This document shows, piece after piece, positions 1-7,124 of a DNA stretch of 17,969 bases (position 1 is its first letter; each line of letters opens with the position of its first letter). This DNA comes from an uncultured Collinsella sp. (GTDB taxonomy: Bacteria; Actinomycetota; Coriobacteriia; Coriobacteriales; Coriobacteriaceae), in the NCBI GenBank assembly GCA_958447445.1, contig CAUDAE010000024.1, positions 1 through 17,969 on the forward strand. Reading direction: 5' to 3'. The position numbers and the translations under genes were made by a program. The notes beneath the pieces were generated by a model. The model saw only the letters and a list, made by a program, of their open reading frames with translations. It was not told the origin of the DNA and did no database searches.

Positions 1-59
1 GAACCACCGGCCGTGGAGACCTTGATAGAAATCGAATCGTTGGAGAGAGCGTATTCCAT
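1..59 (-). CDS. Aldose 1-epimerase-like protein, N-terminal fragment (runs off the left edge)
   Basis: Only the first 19 codons are present, on the minus strand, reading MEYALSNDSISIKVSTAGG. This resembles the opening beta-strands of aldose 1-epimerases (galactose mutarotase family), which begin with a short 'x-L-x-N-x-x-x-x-x-x-S-x-x-G' stretch. The ATG at 59 is preceded by AAAGGA six bases upstream, a good ribosome binding site, which supports this as a true start. It is divergent from the flavodoxin gene at 216. Members of the family interconvert alpha and beta anomers of hexoses in the cytoplasm, which would fit a sugar-using neighbourhood. The call is from a very short stretch, so the family is likely but not certain. 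Confidence 0.55.
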   Translation of the reverse strand, partial: MEYALSNDSISIKVSTAGG

Positions 60-215
60 TGTCCATCCTTTCGAACAACTGCTTTTTGCTCGCAAGAACC
101 CGTCTCGGCCCTGACCAAAGGACAAACCCGCACGTTCATCGATGCGTCCGGTTTCCCAGCCATGCAACGGGGTACCATACAGACATTGATGCAATTACAG
201 CTGAAAGGCCTTCTT

Positions 216-800
216 ATGCGAACCATCATCCTTTATGCCTCACACCACCACGGCAATACGAAAAAGCTCGTGGACGCCATCGTCGAGGCGCACCCCGAGA
301 TCGATACCCTCGACGTGAAGTCACTCGGTAAAAACGAGTACCCCGACCTGCACGAATACCATCTGATCGGTGTCGCCACGGGCATCTATTACTCCGAGAT
401 CGACAAGGACATGGCACGCGTGCTCACGAACGTGCTGCAGCCGCAGGACAAGGTGTTTGGCCTTATGACCTACGGTGGCAAAAACAAGTGGTACGGCAAG
501 GATATCGATGGCATCTGCCGCATGAGGCAGGCCATCTTTATGGGCGTCTACGGCTGTCCCGGCTTTGATACGTGGGGGCCGTTCAAACTCACCGGCGGCG
601 TCCAGAAGGGACACCCGACCGCTGAGGAAATTAAGGGCGCCGTCGACTTCTTCGACAAGATCGAAGACGAGTATGGCGACATCATCGTCGAAGAGTACGC
701 CAAGCGCGAGAAGCGTCTAGCATACGAAAAGGAGCATCCCGCGGGGGGTCTTGTGGCCGGCGTCAAGCGCACGGCAAAGAAGATCGTTAACAAGCTGTAA
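216..800 (+). CDS. Flavodoxin family protein
   Basis: A 194-residue flavodoxin-fold protein, expected to bind FMN and act as a cytoplasmic electron carrier or small flavoprotein oxidoreductase. The phosphate-binding loop is at residues 8-15 (ASHHHGNT; the family pattern is T/S-x-x-G-N-T), right after strand 1 (RTIILYA). The segment around GCPGFDTWGPFKLTGG is characteristic of flavodoxin-like proteins of anaerobes. The ATG at 216 is chosen over 162 because GAAAGG lies seven bases upstream and because the flavodoxin fold begins there; the extra 18 residues from 162 have no family counterpart. The C-terminus is lysine-rich (VKRTAKKIVNKL). It is a monocistronic gene followed by a strong terminator. 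The partner and substrate cannot be told from sequence. Confidence 0.85.
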   Translation: MRTIILYASHHHGNTKKLVDAIVEAHPEIDTLDVKSLGKNEYPDLHEYHLIGVATGIYYSEIDKDMARVLTNVLQPQDKVFGLMTYGGKNKWYGKDIDGICRMRQAIFMGVYGCPGFDTWGPFKLTGGVQKGHPTAEEIKGAVDFFDKIEDEYGDIIVEEYAKREKRLAYEKEHPAGGLVAGVKRTAKKIVNKL

Positions 801-831
801 CTGTTAAGGTGCTTTTGAGCGTTTAACCCAT

Positions 832-869
832 ACGGCGGGTCCGAGCAGATTCGGGCCCGCCGTCTTTTT
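832..869 (+). terminator. Rho-independent terminator of the flavodoxin gene
   Basis: A 13-bp stem (832-844 with 851-863, one G-U pair) and a six-base loop are followed by a run of five T. It lies 31 bases after the flavodoxin stop. The minus-strand side has no clean T-run, so it serves mainly the plus strand. The convergent nagA gene ends at 876. Confidence 0.9.
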
Positions 870-875
870 CTATCG

Positions 876-2045
876 TTAATCGGTAAGGGCGTTGCCGACG
901 CTCTGGCCGCCAACATACGTCTCGACGAGGGTGAGCTCATGGTCGAACACGACAAAGTCGGCGTCGCGACCCGGCATGATGCTGCCGCACTTATCCTCGA
1001 TGTGCGCAGAGCGAGCCGGCACCTCGGTTGCCATGCGAATGGCGATATCAGCGCTGGCGATGCCCCAATCGACAATGTTCTTGACGCCCTGGGCAAGCGT
1101 GAGCACCGAGCCGGCAATGCTTTTGCCGTCGGCGAGCCAGCACAGGTTGTCCTTCATGATGACGTCCATGCCACCACTGGTGTAGCTGCCCTCGGGCATG
1201 CCGCCGCAGCCCAGGCAGTCGGTGATGAGCACCGTGTGCTGCCAGCCCTTTGCCTGCAGCAGTGCCTTGATGGCGGCAGGGTTTACGTGCTTGCCGTCAC
1301 AGATGATCTCGGCGTAGGTCTCGGGCGTGGACATGGCAGCACCCACGACACCGGGCTCACGGTGATGCAGACCGCGCTGGCCGTTATAGGTATGCGTAAA
1401 GCAGCTGGCACCGGCATTGATAGCGGCGATGCACTCATCGTAGGTGGCGTCGGAGTGACCGATGCTGGTCACCACGCCCTTGGCGTTCAGAGCAGCCGCA
1501 TAAGCAGCGGCACCGTCGCGCTCGGCGGCCATGGCGCTCTTAACGATGCGACCGCCCGCAGCCTCCTGCCACTGGTCGAAAACCTCCTCGGAGGGGTCAA
1601 TCAGGTAAGCGGGGTTCTGCGCGCCCACGTGCTTCATGGTAAAGAAGGGGCCCTCCAGGTAGATGCCCTGAATGCGGGCACCGCAGAAGTCGGGGCCGCG
1701 GCCCTCGTCCGCCTTGGCGATAGCAGCGCAGGCGTCCTTGATCTGTTCGACGCCATCGGTGAACGTCGTGGGCAGCCAGCTGGTGGTACCGCGACGGGCG
1801 AGCTCGGTTGAGCTGATATCGATGCCCTCGGGATCGTTATCGGTAGTTGAGTGGTTGTAGAAGCCATGGATGTGAGTATCGACCATACCCGGTGCGATCC
1901 ACGATCCCGTGTAGTCCTTAATCTCGCAAGAGGGCTCGTCGGCCTGCCAGGCGCCAAAAACGCCATCCTCGACCATAAGATAGCCGCCCAGTTGCGGGCC
2001 TGCCGGCAAGAAGAACTTGTCAGCCTTAATTGCGTACGTGCTCAT
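876..2045 (-). CDS. nagA: N-acetylglucosamine/N-acetylgalactosamine-6-phosphate deacetylase
   Basis: A 389-residue cytoplasmic amidohydrolase that removes the acetyl group from an N-acetylhexosamine 6-phosphate. The metal-site landmarks of the family are present: DTHIHG (56-61), EGPF (131-134, metal-ligand Glu), GHSDA (196-200), HTYNGQRGLHHREPG (218-232) and the catalytic-Asp region ITDCLGCGGMPEG (274-286). Length is typical. The ATG at 2045 is preferred over the GTG at 2051, because AGGAG sits five bases before it and overlaps the GTG. It lies downstream of agaS in the same direction but is separated by a terminator; a TATAAG box at 2085-2090 may start a separate transcript. With an AgaS-type isomerase and a mannose-family PTS beside it, the natural substrate could be N-acetylgalactosamine-6-P (then agaA) rather than the glucosamine form; the sequence alone does not decide. 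Confidence 0.92.
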   Translation of the reverse strand: MSTYAIKADKFFLPAGPQLGGYLMVEDGVFGAWQADEPSCEIKDYTGSWIAPGMVDTHIHGFYNHSTTDNDPEGIDISSTELARRGTTSWLPTTFTDGVEQIKDACAAIAKADEGRGPDFCGARIQGIYLEGPFFTMKHVGAQNPAYLIDPSEEVFDQWQEAAGGRIVKSAMAAERDGAAAYAAALNAKGVVTSIGHSDATYDECIAAINAGASCFTHTYNGQRGLHHREPGVVGAAMSTPETYAEIICDGKHVNPAAIKALLQAKGWQHTVLITDCLGCGGMPEGSYTSGGMDVIMKDNLCWLADGKSIAGSVLTLAQGVKNIVDWGIASADIAIRMATEVPARSAHIEDKCGSIMPGRDADFVVFDHELTLVETYVGGQSVGNALTD

Positions 2046-2103
2046 ATGCACTCCTCGCTTCTAAAGCAGTTGACTGTGGTAATGCTTATACCCAGCTCAC
2101 GTA

Positions 2104-2144
2104 AAACAAAAAGCGCCCGCCCGCCGTTATGAGCGGACGGGCGC
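2104..2144 (-). terminator. Rho-independent terminator of agaS
   Basis: On the minus strand, a GC-rich 12-bp stem with one mismatch (2133-2144 with 2113-2124) is followed by TTTTTGTTTT. It sits 18 bases after the agaS stop and separates agaS from nagA, so nagA probably needs its own promoter or read-through. Confidence 0.85.
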
Positions 2145-2162
2145 CCTTACAGGGGGACGCGA

Positions 2163-3329
2163 TTAAGCGGTGAAGGGGTGAATCGTCACGCCCTTAACCA
2201 CGCGGTTGACCGTGCCGGTGGGGCTCGGCGTATCGGGCGTGTTGCCCACGCGGACGGAGTTGAGCAGGCTGATAGCCTGGGCAAACATCACGAACGGCAG
2301 AGCAAGGTAACCCTCGGGAAGTGCCTCGTAGCCCTTAAAGGTGAAGGACTCACCCTCATAGACGGTGGCACCTTCCTGCTGAACGGCGATGGTGTGCTGA
2401 GCGATCTCGTCGCCACCGATCTCGTTGAGGATGTCGATGTCGTACTGACGGGTGTAGGCGTCGTTGTTGACGAACACGAAGACGAGCGTCTTATCGTCGA
2501 CGAAGGACTTAGGTCCGTGACGATAGCCCATGGAGGTGTCGTAGGAAGTAGCGACCAGACCGTGAGCGAGCTCGAGGATCTTGAGCTGGCTCTCCTGAGC
2601 AAGGCCACCGAAGGAGCCAGAACCCAAGTAGGTCACGCGGTTGAAATCGCCAGCCAGGTAATCGGCGATCTCGGGCTCACGGGAGATGACCTCCTCGCCC
2701 ATCTTGGCAATCGTCTCGACCCACTCGGCCTTCTGCTCGTCAGAGGCAGTGTCGAAAATAAGGGTGGAGAGCAGGGTCATGCAGGAATAAGAACCGGTCA
2801 TGGCGAAGCCCTTGTCGTTGGCGCGCGGAATGAGCAGCGTCAGCGCATTGGGATCATCGGCAGACTCGACGGCAAGCTTGCCCTCGGGAGCGCAGGTGAT
2901 GTTGAGGAACTTGACGTTGTGGACGAGCTCCTTGGCAACGGCAACGGCGGCAAGGCTCTCGGGGCTGTTGCCAGAGCGGGCAAAGGAAACCACGAGCGTG
3001 GGATCCTCGGCGCGCAGGAAGTCGCGCGGGGCGCTCACGATGTCGGTCGTGGCGATGGGCTTAAAGTCGTAGAGATCAGTGTTGCCAGCGTGACGCAGGT
3101 ACGGGGCGCAGGTATCGCCAACGTAGTCGGACGTACCGGCACCGGTGAAGACAACGGACAGACGACCCTCGCCCATAGCGCGAGCCTCGGCCAGGAAGGC
3201 CTCGATGGCCTCCTTGTTCTCGCGATAGATGTTGAGCGTATCACGCCAAAGCTCGGGCTGCCGAGCAATCTCGGCCGTGGTGATCTGGGCGCCGAGCTCG
3301 GTGAGCTCCTCGACACTCTTCTCGAACAT
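2163..3329 (-). CDS. agaS: SIS-domain tagatose-6-phosphate / galactosamine-6-phosphate isomerase-deaminase
   Basis: A 388-residue AgaS-family protein with two SIS (sugar isomerase) domains, predicted to turn galactosamine-6-P into tagatose-6-P plus ammonia in the cytoplasm. The N-terminal TAEIARQPELW is the family's typical 'T-x-x-E-I-x-x-Q-P-x-L-W'-like signature. The first SIS domain shows TGAGTS (62-67) and SFARSGNSPES (115-125); the second shows LGSGSFGGLAQESQLKILE and the RHGPKS segment. Length is normal for AgaS. The ATG at 3329 has AGAGAGG eight bases upstream. Between it and gntR lie a TATAAT box and a palindromic operator, so it is probably repressed by the neighbouring GntR protein. 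The main alternative is a glucosamine-6-P deaminase of the SIS type (GlmS-like); the N-terminal signature favours AgaS. Confidence 0.88.
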   Translation of the reverse strand: MFEKSVEELTELGAQITTAEIARQPELWRDTLNIYRENKEAIEAFLAEARAMGEGRLSVVFTGAGTSDYVGDTCAPYLRHAGNTDLYDFKPIATTDIVSAPRDFLRAEDPTLVVSFARSGNSPESLAAVAVAKELVHNVKFLNITCAPEGKLAVESADDPNALTLLIPRANDKGFAMTGSYSCMTLLSTLIFDTASDEQKAEWVETIAKMGEEVISREPEIADYLAGDFNRVTYLGSGSFGGLAQESQLKILELAHGLVATSYDTSMGYRHGPKSFVDDKTLVFVFVNNDAYTRQYDIDILNEIGGDEIAQHTIAVQQEGATVYEGESFTFKGYEALPEGYLALPFVMFAQAISLLNSVRVGNTPDTPSPTGTVNRVVKGVTIHPFTA

Positions 3330-3368
3330 TTCTAATACCTCTCTCTAGAAGTAATCCTCTGACGTGCA

Positions 3369-3374
3369 ATTATA
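3369..3374 (-). promoter_or_regulatory. Putative -10 box of the agaS promoter
   Basis: The minus strand reads TATAAT, a perfect consensus, about 40 bases upstream of the agaS ATG. The matching -35 position falls inside the CTGGT palindrome at 3391-3404, where no good TTGACA-like hexamer is seen. The promoter may therefore be weak or activator-independent but operator-covered. Confidence 0.6.
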
Positions 3375-3388
3375 CACTTCGGTTGGTT

Positions 3389-3406
3389 ATCTGGTAGTAA
3401 CCAGTT
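3389..3406. promoter_or_regulatory. Palindromic GntR-type operator upstream of agaS
   Basis: A perfect inverted repeat CTGGT-AGTA-ACCAG (3391-3404) overlaps the -35 region of the agaS promoter. Its 13-base core CTGGTAGTAACCA is repeated exactly upstream of the PTS operon at 7684-7696. The form matches the operator type of GntR/HutC-class amino-sugar regulators (DasR site ACTGGTCTAGACCACT). The gntR gene ends only 40 bases away. Binding by that protein is inferred, not shown. Confidence 0.7.
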
Positions 3407-3443
3407 AAATGCAAAGAATCACCGTATGGAAACGATGCGAGCA

Positions 3444-4175
3444 CTAGTTACTGCGCTGGTGGTAAACCTTGTATTTAAACTGATCGGCACGAGCAACCGA
3501 GAGTGTGTACTCCACTACCTCGTTTGACTCGTTATACGTAGTCCTGACCAAATCGAGCACAGGCGAGCCCTCGACAATTCCCAAAAGGTGGGCATCGGTG
3601 GGACGGGCTATGCTCGCATAGAACTCCTCTTCGGCCACGCGAATCTTTTGCTGAAAGTCCTGCTCAATCACATCGTAAAGCGGCTTACGCTCCAGCAGCG
3701 GTCGCTTTAGGGACAGAAATTGACGAACCGGTAGATAGCTGCGTTCGACCATCATGGGCATGTTGTCGGCAGAGCGAAGGCGCTTGAGCTTAAAAATGCG
3801 ATCACCGATGCGCAATCCCATATGCTCGGCCAGATTCTTATCGGCCTCCATCTCGCAAAACTCGAGAATCGTGGTCTCGGGTTCTCGACCCATCGCGCGC
3901 ATCTGCTCGGTAAAGCTGTAGGACTGCATAAGATTGGTTGCTTTTGCCGAACGGTCGGTCACAAAGGTACCGCGACCGTGCTGCCGAACCACCAGTCCTA
4001 AACGCTCCAGTTCCTGCAGAGCCAGGCGTACCGTAGTGCGCGAGAGACCATAGCGCTCCGAAAGTTCGCGCTCGGAAGGAATCATGTCACCGGCGCGATA
4101 TTCATGGTCAATCTTTTCGGTCAGAATATCGACCAGCTGATCGTACAGCGGTTGCTTACGCGCTCCGATCGCCAT
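3444..4175 (-). CDS. GntR-family transcriptional regulator (HutC/UTRA type)
   Basis: A 243-residue regulator. An N-terminal winged helix (about residues 8-73) carries the GntR signature IPSERELSERYGLSRTTVR with LQELERLGLVVRQHGRGTFV. It is followed by a UTRA effector-binding domain (about 85-238), with LRSADNMPMMVERSYLPV and the closing YTLSVARADQFKY strand typical of the fold. UTRA regulators of amino-sugar genes (NagR, DasR, AgaR-like) bind phosphorylated sugars and release their operators. Here the gene lies between the PTS operon and agaS, and matching palindromes precede both, which makes it the likely local repressor. The ATG at 4175 has GGGAGG five bases upstream. No copy of the operator was seen before its own gene, so autoregulation is not evident. 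Confidence 0.9.
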   Translation of the reverse strand: MAIGARKQPLYDQLVDILTEKIDHEYRAGDMIPSERELSERYGLSRTTVRLALQELERLGLVVRQHGRGTFVTDRSAKATNLMQSYSFTEQMRAMGREPETTILEFCEMEADKNLAEHMGLRIGDRIFKLKRLRSADNMPMMVERSYLPVRQFLSLKRPLLERKPLYDVIEQDFQQKIRVAEEEFYASIARPTDAHLLGIVEGSPVLDLVRTTYNESNEVVEYTLSVARADQFKYKVYHQRSN

Positions 4176-4254
4176 CCTATCCTCCCTTTTGCTCGAATTC
4201 GGCTAACTACCTAGGGTGTTATGCATTATCTGTCTGCCACACCCGAATCATTAA

Positions 4255-4294
4255 GAAAACAAAAGCCGCGCGCTCTTTCGAGCACGCGGCTTTT
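4255..4294 (-). terminator. Rho-independent terminator of the PTS operon
   Basis: A 15-bp stem with one wobble position (4280-4294 with 4261-4275) and a four-base loop. On the minus strand it ends in GGCTTTTGTTTTC. It sits 66 bases after the EIID stop and before gntR, so gntR is transcribed separately. The opposite strand also ends the stem with TTTT, so it may work both ways. Confidence 0.88.
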
Positions 4295-4360
4295 AACATA
4301 CACATGGCTTAAGGGGTCGGGGTGTGAGCCGCGTAGGGACACACCCCTCAAGCTAGAGCC

Positions 4361-5443
4361 TTACCAGATGCTCGGCCAGAGACCAAGCGGGCCAGCGCCC
4401 AGGATGCCAAGGACGAAGAGCAGGAGAATGCCCTTGGTCGGGGTCCAGCTGTGCTTAGCGAACATGTAGTAAAGCAGCAGCGTAAGCATAAGCGGGACGA
4501 GCTTCGGGACGATGGTGTTGAGGGTGTCGGCAACAGAGAAGTTGACCGGATCCTCGGTAACGGTGCCGTAGGTCACGGACTCCATGCCGTTACCCAGATC
4601 GGTGACGCCGCACTCGACAGCGTTGCCGTCGGCATCGGAAGCGGTAAGGGCGTTGCCGTCCTTATCGGTCATGGCGATGGTACCGGCCTCAGCGGTCTCG
4701 GTATCGATGCCCTCCATACCGGTGAAGTTCTCGGCCTCCTTCTCGGAGACGATCACGGTAGTAGCGGAGAGACCACGGGTGGTGCCGTTGGGGATCTGGA
4801 GGTTAATCTGGGTGCCACCCATGGTGACGACCAGGCAACCGACGACGAAGACGCCCATGATGGAAGCGGCACGCGTGAAGGCCTGCATGTTGGCGGTCAG
4901 AGCGTCAATAGCGCTGGTGCCAAGCTTGTAGGACCAGTTCATGAGCCAGAAGCGCAGAGCGAACTGGACGACGTTGAAGATCACCAGGAAGATGATCGGT
5001 GCAGCGGCGTTGCCGTTGATGGCCATGTTGGAGGTGATGCCGGCCGTGATAGGCACGAGCGTCAGCCAGAACAGGGCGTCACCGATACCACCGAGCGGGC
5101 CCATTGCGGCGACGCGGACGGCGCGGATCGTGGGGATGTCAACCTTGTTCTGCTCGAGCGAAAGCACGATGCCCATAACAAAGGTGACGAGGAACGGGTG
5201 GGTGTTGAAGAACTCCAGGTTGTGGCTCATGGAAGCCGCGAGGTCGTTCTTGTTGGTGTGGATCTTCTCCAGACCGGGGATGATGGAGTAAAGCCAGCCA
5301 GCGGCCTGCATGCGCTCGTAGTTGAACGATGCCTGCAGGAAGCAGGAGCGCCAAGCCATCTTGTTGAGGGTCTTCTGGTCGAGCTGCGGAGCAGGAGTGA
5401 GATCCTCGTAGTGCTCCGGGATCACATACTCATTAGATGCCAT
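4361..5443 (-). CDS. PTS mannose/N-acetylgalactosamine family EIID component, with an unusual insert
   Basis: A 360-residue membrane subunit that, with EIIC, forms the sugar channel of a mannose-family PTS. Family landmarks: the N-terminal LNKMAWRSCFLQASFNYERMQAAGW stretch, LEFFNTHPFL, and MGPLGGIGDALFW, and a C-terminal transmembrane block with IVPKLVPLMLTLLLYY and VLGILGAGPLGLW. The ATG at 5443 is chosen because GGAGGTGA lies close upstream, inside the end of EIIC; the two genes overlap by 11 bases, which suggests translational coupling. EIID proteins are usually about 270-300 residues. The excess is a polar insert at about residues 220-300, just before the last membrane block, with DKDGN and DADGN motifs. 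The rest is ordinary. Sugar specificity is inferred from neighbours (agaS, nagA). Confidence 0.92.
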   Translation of the reverse strand: MASNEYVIPEHYEDLTPAPQLDQKTLNKMAWRSCFLQASFNYERMQAAGWLYSIIPGLEKIHTNKNDLAASMSHNLEFFNTHPFLVTFVMGIVLSLEQNKVDIPTIRAVRVAAMGPLGGIGDALFWLTLVPITAGITSNMAINGNAAAPIIFLVIFNVVQFALRFWLMNWSYKLGTSAIDALTANMQAFTRAASIMGVFVVGCLVVTMGGTQINLQIPNGTTRGLSATTVIVSEKEAENFTGMEGIDTETAEAGTIAMTDKDGNALTASDADGNAVECGVTDLGNGMESVTYGTVTEDPVNFSVADTLNTIVPKLVPLMLTLLLYYMFAKHSWTPTKGILLLFVLGILGAGPLGLWPSIW

Positions 5444-6233
5444 CTTCGAAGTCACCTCCGTCAGAAACAGCTGCACCCTTCAGCTCGGTCTGCTGCTGGA
5501 AGTCCCAGAAAGCGATGCCGAAGCCGATGAGAGCGAGGATGAGCAGAGCAGGGGTTGCCAGCGAATCGTTGGCAACGGTGATGAGCGCGAGGCCAAAGCC
5601 CATGAGGAAGAAGCCCCACATATCGCGGTTCATCATAACCTTGAGCAGGACGGCGAAGCCGACGAAGCGCATCATGCCGCCTGCAGCGGAGAGACCGGTC
5701 TGCAGCCAAGTCGGGATGGCAGAAGCGATGGTCTGACCGATGGTAGCGCCAGCGATGAAGAACAGGGTGACGACGACAGCGAAGATCAGGCCGAGCAGAG
5801 CCATGGCGAAGTAGTTCAGGCGCTCGATGCCCTTGGTGTCCGCGTTGTGAGCCATGTTATCGGCCGTGGACATAAGCGGGGACATAAGCGTGAAGACCAG
5901 GGTAACGCCAAGCTGGCCAAGCAGAGCGAACGGAATGGCGAGGCCGACTGCCGCGTTAGGCTCGAGGCCCGTGGCGATAGCGAGAATGGCTGCCATGATG
6001 CCGCCGATGACGGCGTTAGGCGGCTGAGCGCCTCCGATCGGCATGTTGCCGATCGTCATGAGCTGATAGGTACCACCCACGAGAAGACCGGTGTTGAGGT
6101 CGCCAAGGATAAGACCGATGACGGCGCCGGTGACGATGGGCTGATAGAGAGACTCGAGGAAGTCAAACTGGTCGATTGCCGCGATGAACGTGACGACGAA
6201 GACCAGAGCGATCTGGATGATCGAGTATTCCAT
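5433..6233 (-). CDS. PTS mannose/N-acetylgalactosamine family EIIC component
   Basis: A 266-residue polytopic membrane protein of the mannose-type EIIC family. It begins MEYSIIQIALVFVVTFIAAI and shows the conserved GLILGDLNTGLLVGGTYQLM segment and MPIGGAQPPNAVIGGI, followed by several hydrophobic helices. It forms the substrate-binding channel with EIID. Length is normal. The ATG at 6233 is preceded by a very strong AAAGGAGGAG site. It is fourth in the operon, 90 bases after EIIB, with a stem-loop in that gap, and it overlaps EIID by 11 bases. Confidence 0.94.
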   Translation of the reverse strand: MEYSIIQIALVFVVTFIAAIDQFDFLESLYQPIVTGAVIGLILGDLNTGLLVGGTYQLMTIGNMPIGGAQPPNAVIGGIMAAILAIATGLEPNAAVGLAIPFALLGQLGVTLVFTLMSPLMSTADNMAHNADTKGIERLNYFAMALLGLIFAVVVTLFFIAGATIGQTIASAIPTWLQTGLSAAGGMMRFVGFAVLLKVMMNRDMWGFFLMGFGLALITVANDSLATPALLILALIGFGIAFWDFQQQTELKGAAVSDGGDFEDGI

Positions 6234-6283
6234 CTTGCTCCTCCTTTCAAAATGTATGTACGCACTTTGGATTTCACGTACAG

Positions 6284-6310
6284 AACGTCAGGGTTTCACT
6301 CCTGACAACG
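6284..6310 (-). other. Intercistronic stem-loop between EIIB and EIIC
   Basis: A perfect six-base inverted repeat (GTCAGG 6287-6292 with CCTGAC 6301-6306, eight-base loop), extended by flanking ACGT pairing. No T-run follows on the minus strand, so it is unlikely to be a full terminator. It may set differential expression or protect the downstream part of the mRNA. This role is inference. Confidence 0.45.
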
Positions 6311-6323
6311 TGGATCACGAGGA

Positions 6324-6806
6324 TTACGAGAAGAGCTTGCTCGTGTCCTCAACAGGCGTGCTCGGAACGCGCCTGATCTCCAACTCCACCCCCAATTCCT
6401 GCAGCTCTTTAAACGCAGCGACATCCTCGTCGTTAACTGCGACGGAGGTGGCGACTTGGCGCTTTCCTTCCGACATGTGCATGTTGCCGATGTTTACCTT
6501 CTTTATAGGCACACCGCCCTTGACGAGCGTAAGCACGTCTTCCGGTGTTTCGGCCACGATGAAGATCTTCTGGCGCGGGCTCGCCTTGCCAATGACGTCG
6601 ATGGTCTTCTGCAGAGAGAAGAAACGCGTAGCGACGCCGGCGGGAGCGGCCATCTTCATGAGGTTCTGGCGCATGGTGTTGGACGCCACGTCGTCGTTGG
6701 CGACGAGGATGAGGTTGGAGCCCAGGGTGGAGTTCCACTGGGTGGCAACCTGACCATGAACCAGTCGGTTATCGATGCGGGTAAGAAGAATGTTGGGTTC
6801 TGCCAT
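6324..6806 (-). CDS. PTS mannose/N-acetylgalactosamine family EIIB component
   Basis: A 160-residue cytoplasmic phosphotransfer protein. The active-site motif TRIDNRLVHGQV is at residues 9-20, with His17 the predicted phosphorylated residue. The rest follows the sorbose/mannose EIIB fold, including LILVANDDVASN, MRQNLMKMAAP and IKKVNIGNMH. Length is typical of a stand-alone EIIB. The ATG at 6806 is preceded by AAAGGAAG. It receives phosphate from EIIA encoded upstream in the same operon and passes it to the sugar during uptake through EIIC/EIID. Its place directly after the YajC-like gene is unusual. Confidence 0.94.
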   Translation of the reverse strand: MAEPNILLTRIDNRLVHGQVATQWNSTLGSNLILVANDDVASNTMRQNLMKMAAPAGVATRFFSLQKTIDVIGKASPRQKIFIVAETPEDVLTLVKGGVPIKKVNIGNMHMSEGKRQVATSVAVNDEDVAAFKELQELGVELEIRRVPSTPVEDTSKLFS

Positions 6807-6842
6807 GTTGATCAGCTTCCTTTCGTTATTTGCTGACGACAG

Positions 6843-7124
6843 TTACTTGATCTCCTGAATCGCGTAACGCGAAACATCTACGACGGCTCCGGATCGGACT
6901 TTGATCTGGACCTTCTCGCCTTCGATGCCTTTGACGGTTCCGTAGATACCGCCGGCGAAAAGAACCTCTTGACCCGGCTTGAGCTCGGTGTGCAGCTCCT
7001 TGAAGTACTTCTGCTTCTTCTTCATGTTGATTTGCGACCAGATGGTGTAAATCAAGCCCATGATGACAAGCAGGCCTAAAAGGGCGACCGAGGAGCTCAG
7101 GACGTTGGCTCCGAAATCGGCCAT
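6843..7124 (-). CDS. yajC: YajC-like single-pass membrane protein inside the PTS operon
   Basis: A 93-residue protein with one N-terminal membrane helix (about residues 9-29), a basic stretch QINMKKKQKYFKEL, and a small beta domain LKPGQEVLFAGGIYGTVKGIEGEKVQIKV that fits the YajC family well. YajC is an accessory subunit of the SecDF-YajC protein-export complex and is normally encoded beside secD/secF or tgt. Here it starts with TAATG, so its ATG overlaps the EIIA stop by one base, and it is followed 36 bases later by EIIB. This firmly places it in the PTS operon. A similar YajC-like gene in streptococcal PTS operons for glycosaminoglycan disaccharides is recalled from the literature. Its job here is unknown: perhaps a PTS accessory, perhaps a general export subunit captured by the operon. 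Confidence 0.85.
   Translation of the reverse strand: MADFGANVLSSSVALLGLLVIMGLIYTIWSQINMKKKQKYFKELHTELKPGQEVLFAGGIYGTVKGIEGEKVQIKVRSGAVVDVSRYAIQEIK

Noticed and set aside
2178..3335. 385-residue plus-strand open frame opposite agaS
   Set aside because: It mirrors agaS, which has clear SIS motifs, a ribosome binding site, promoter and terminator. The antisense frame is Gly/Val/Asp-rich without any family pattern, a typical shadow in GC-rich coding DNA.
4451..5530. 359-residue plus-strand open frame opposite EIID
   Set aside because: The translation is rich in His, Asp and Gly with no recognisable domain; EIID on the minus strand explains the region.
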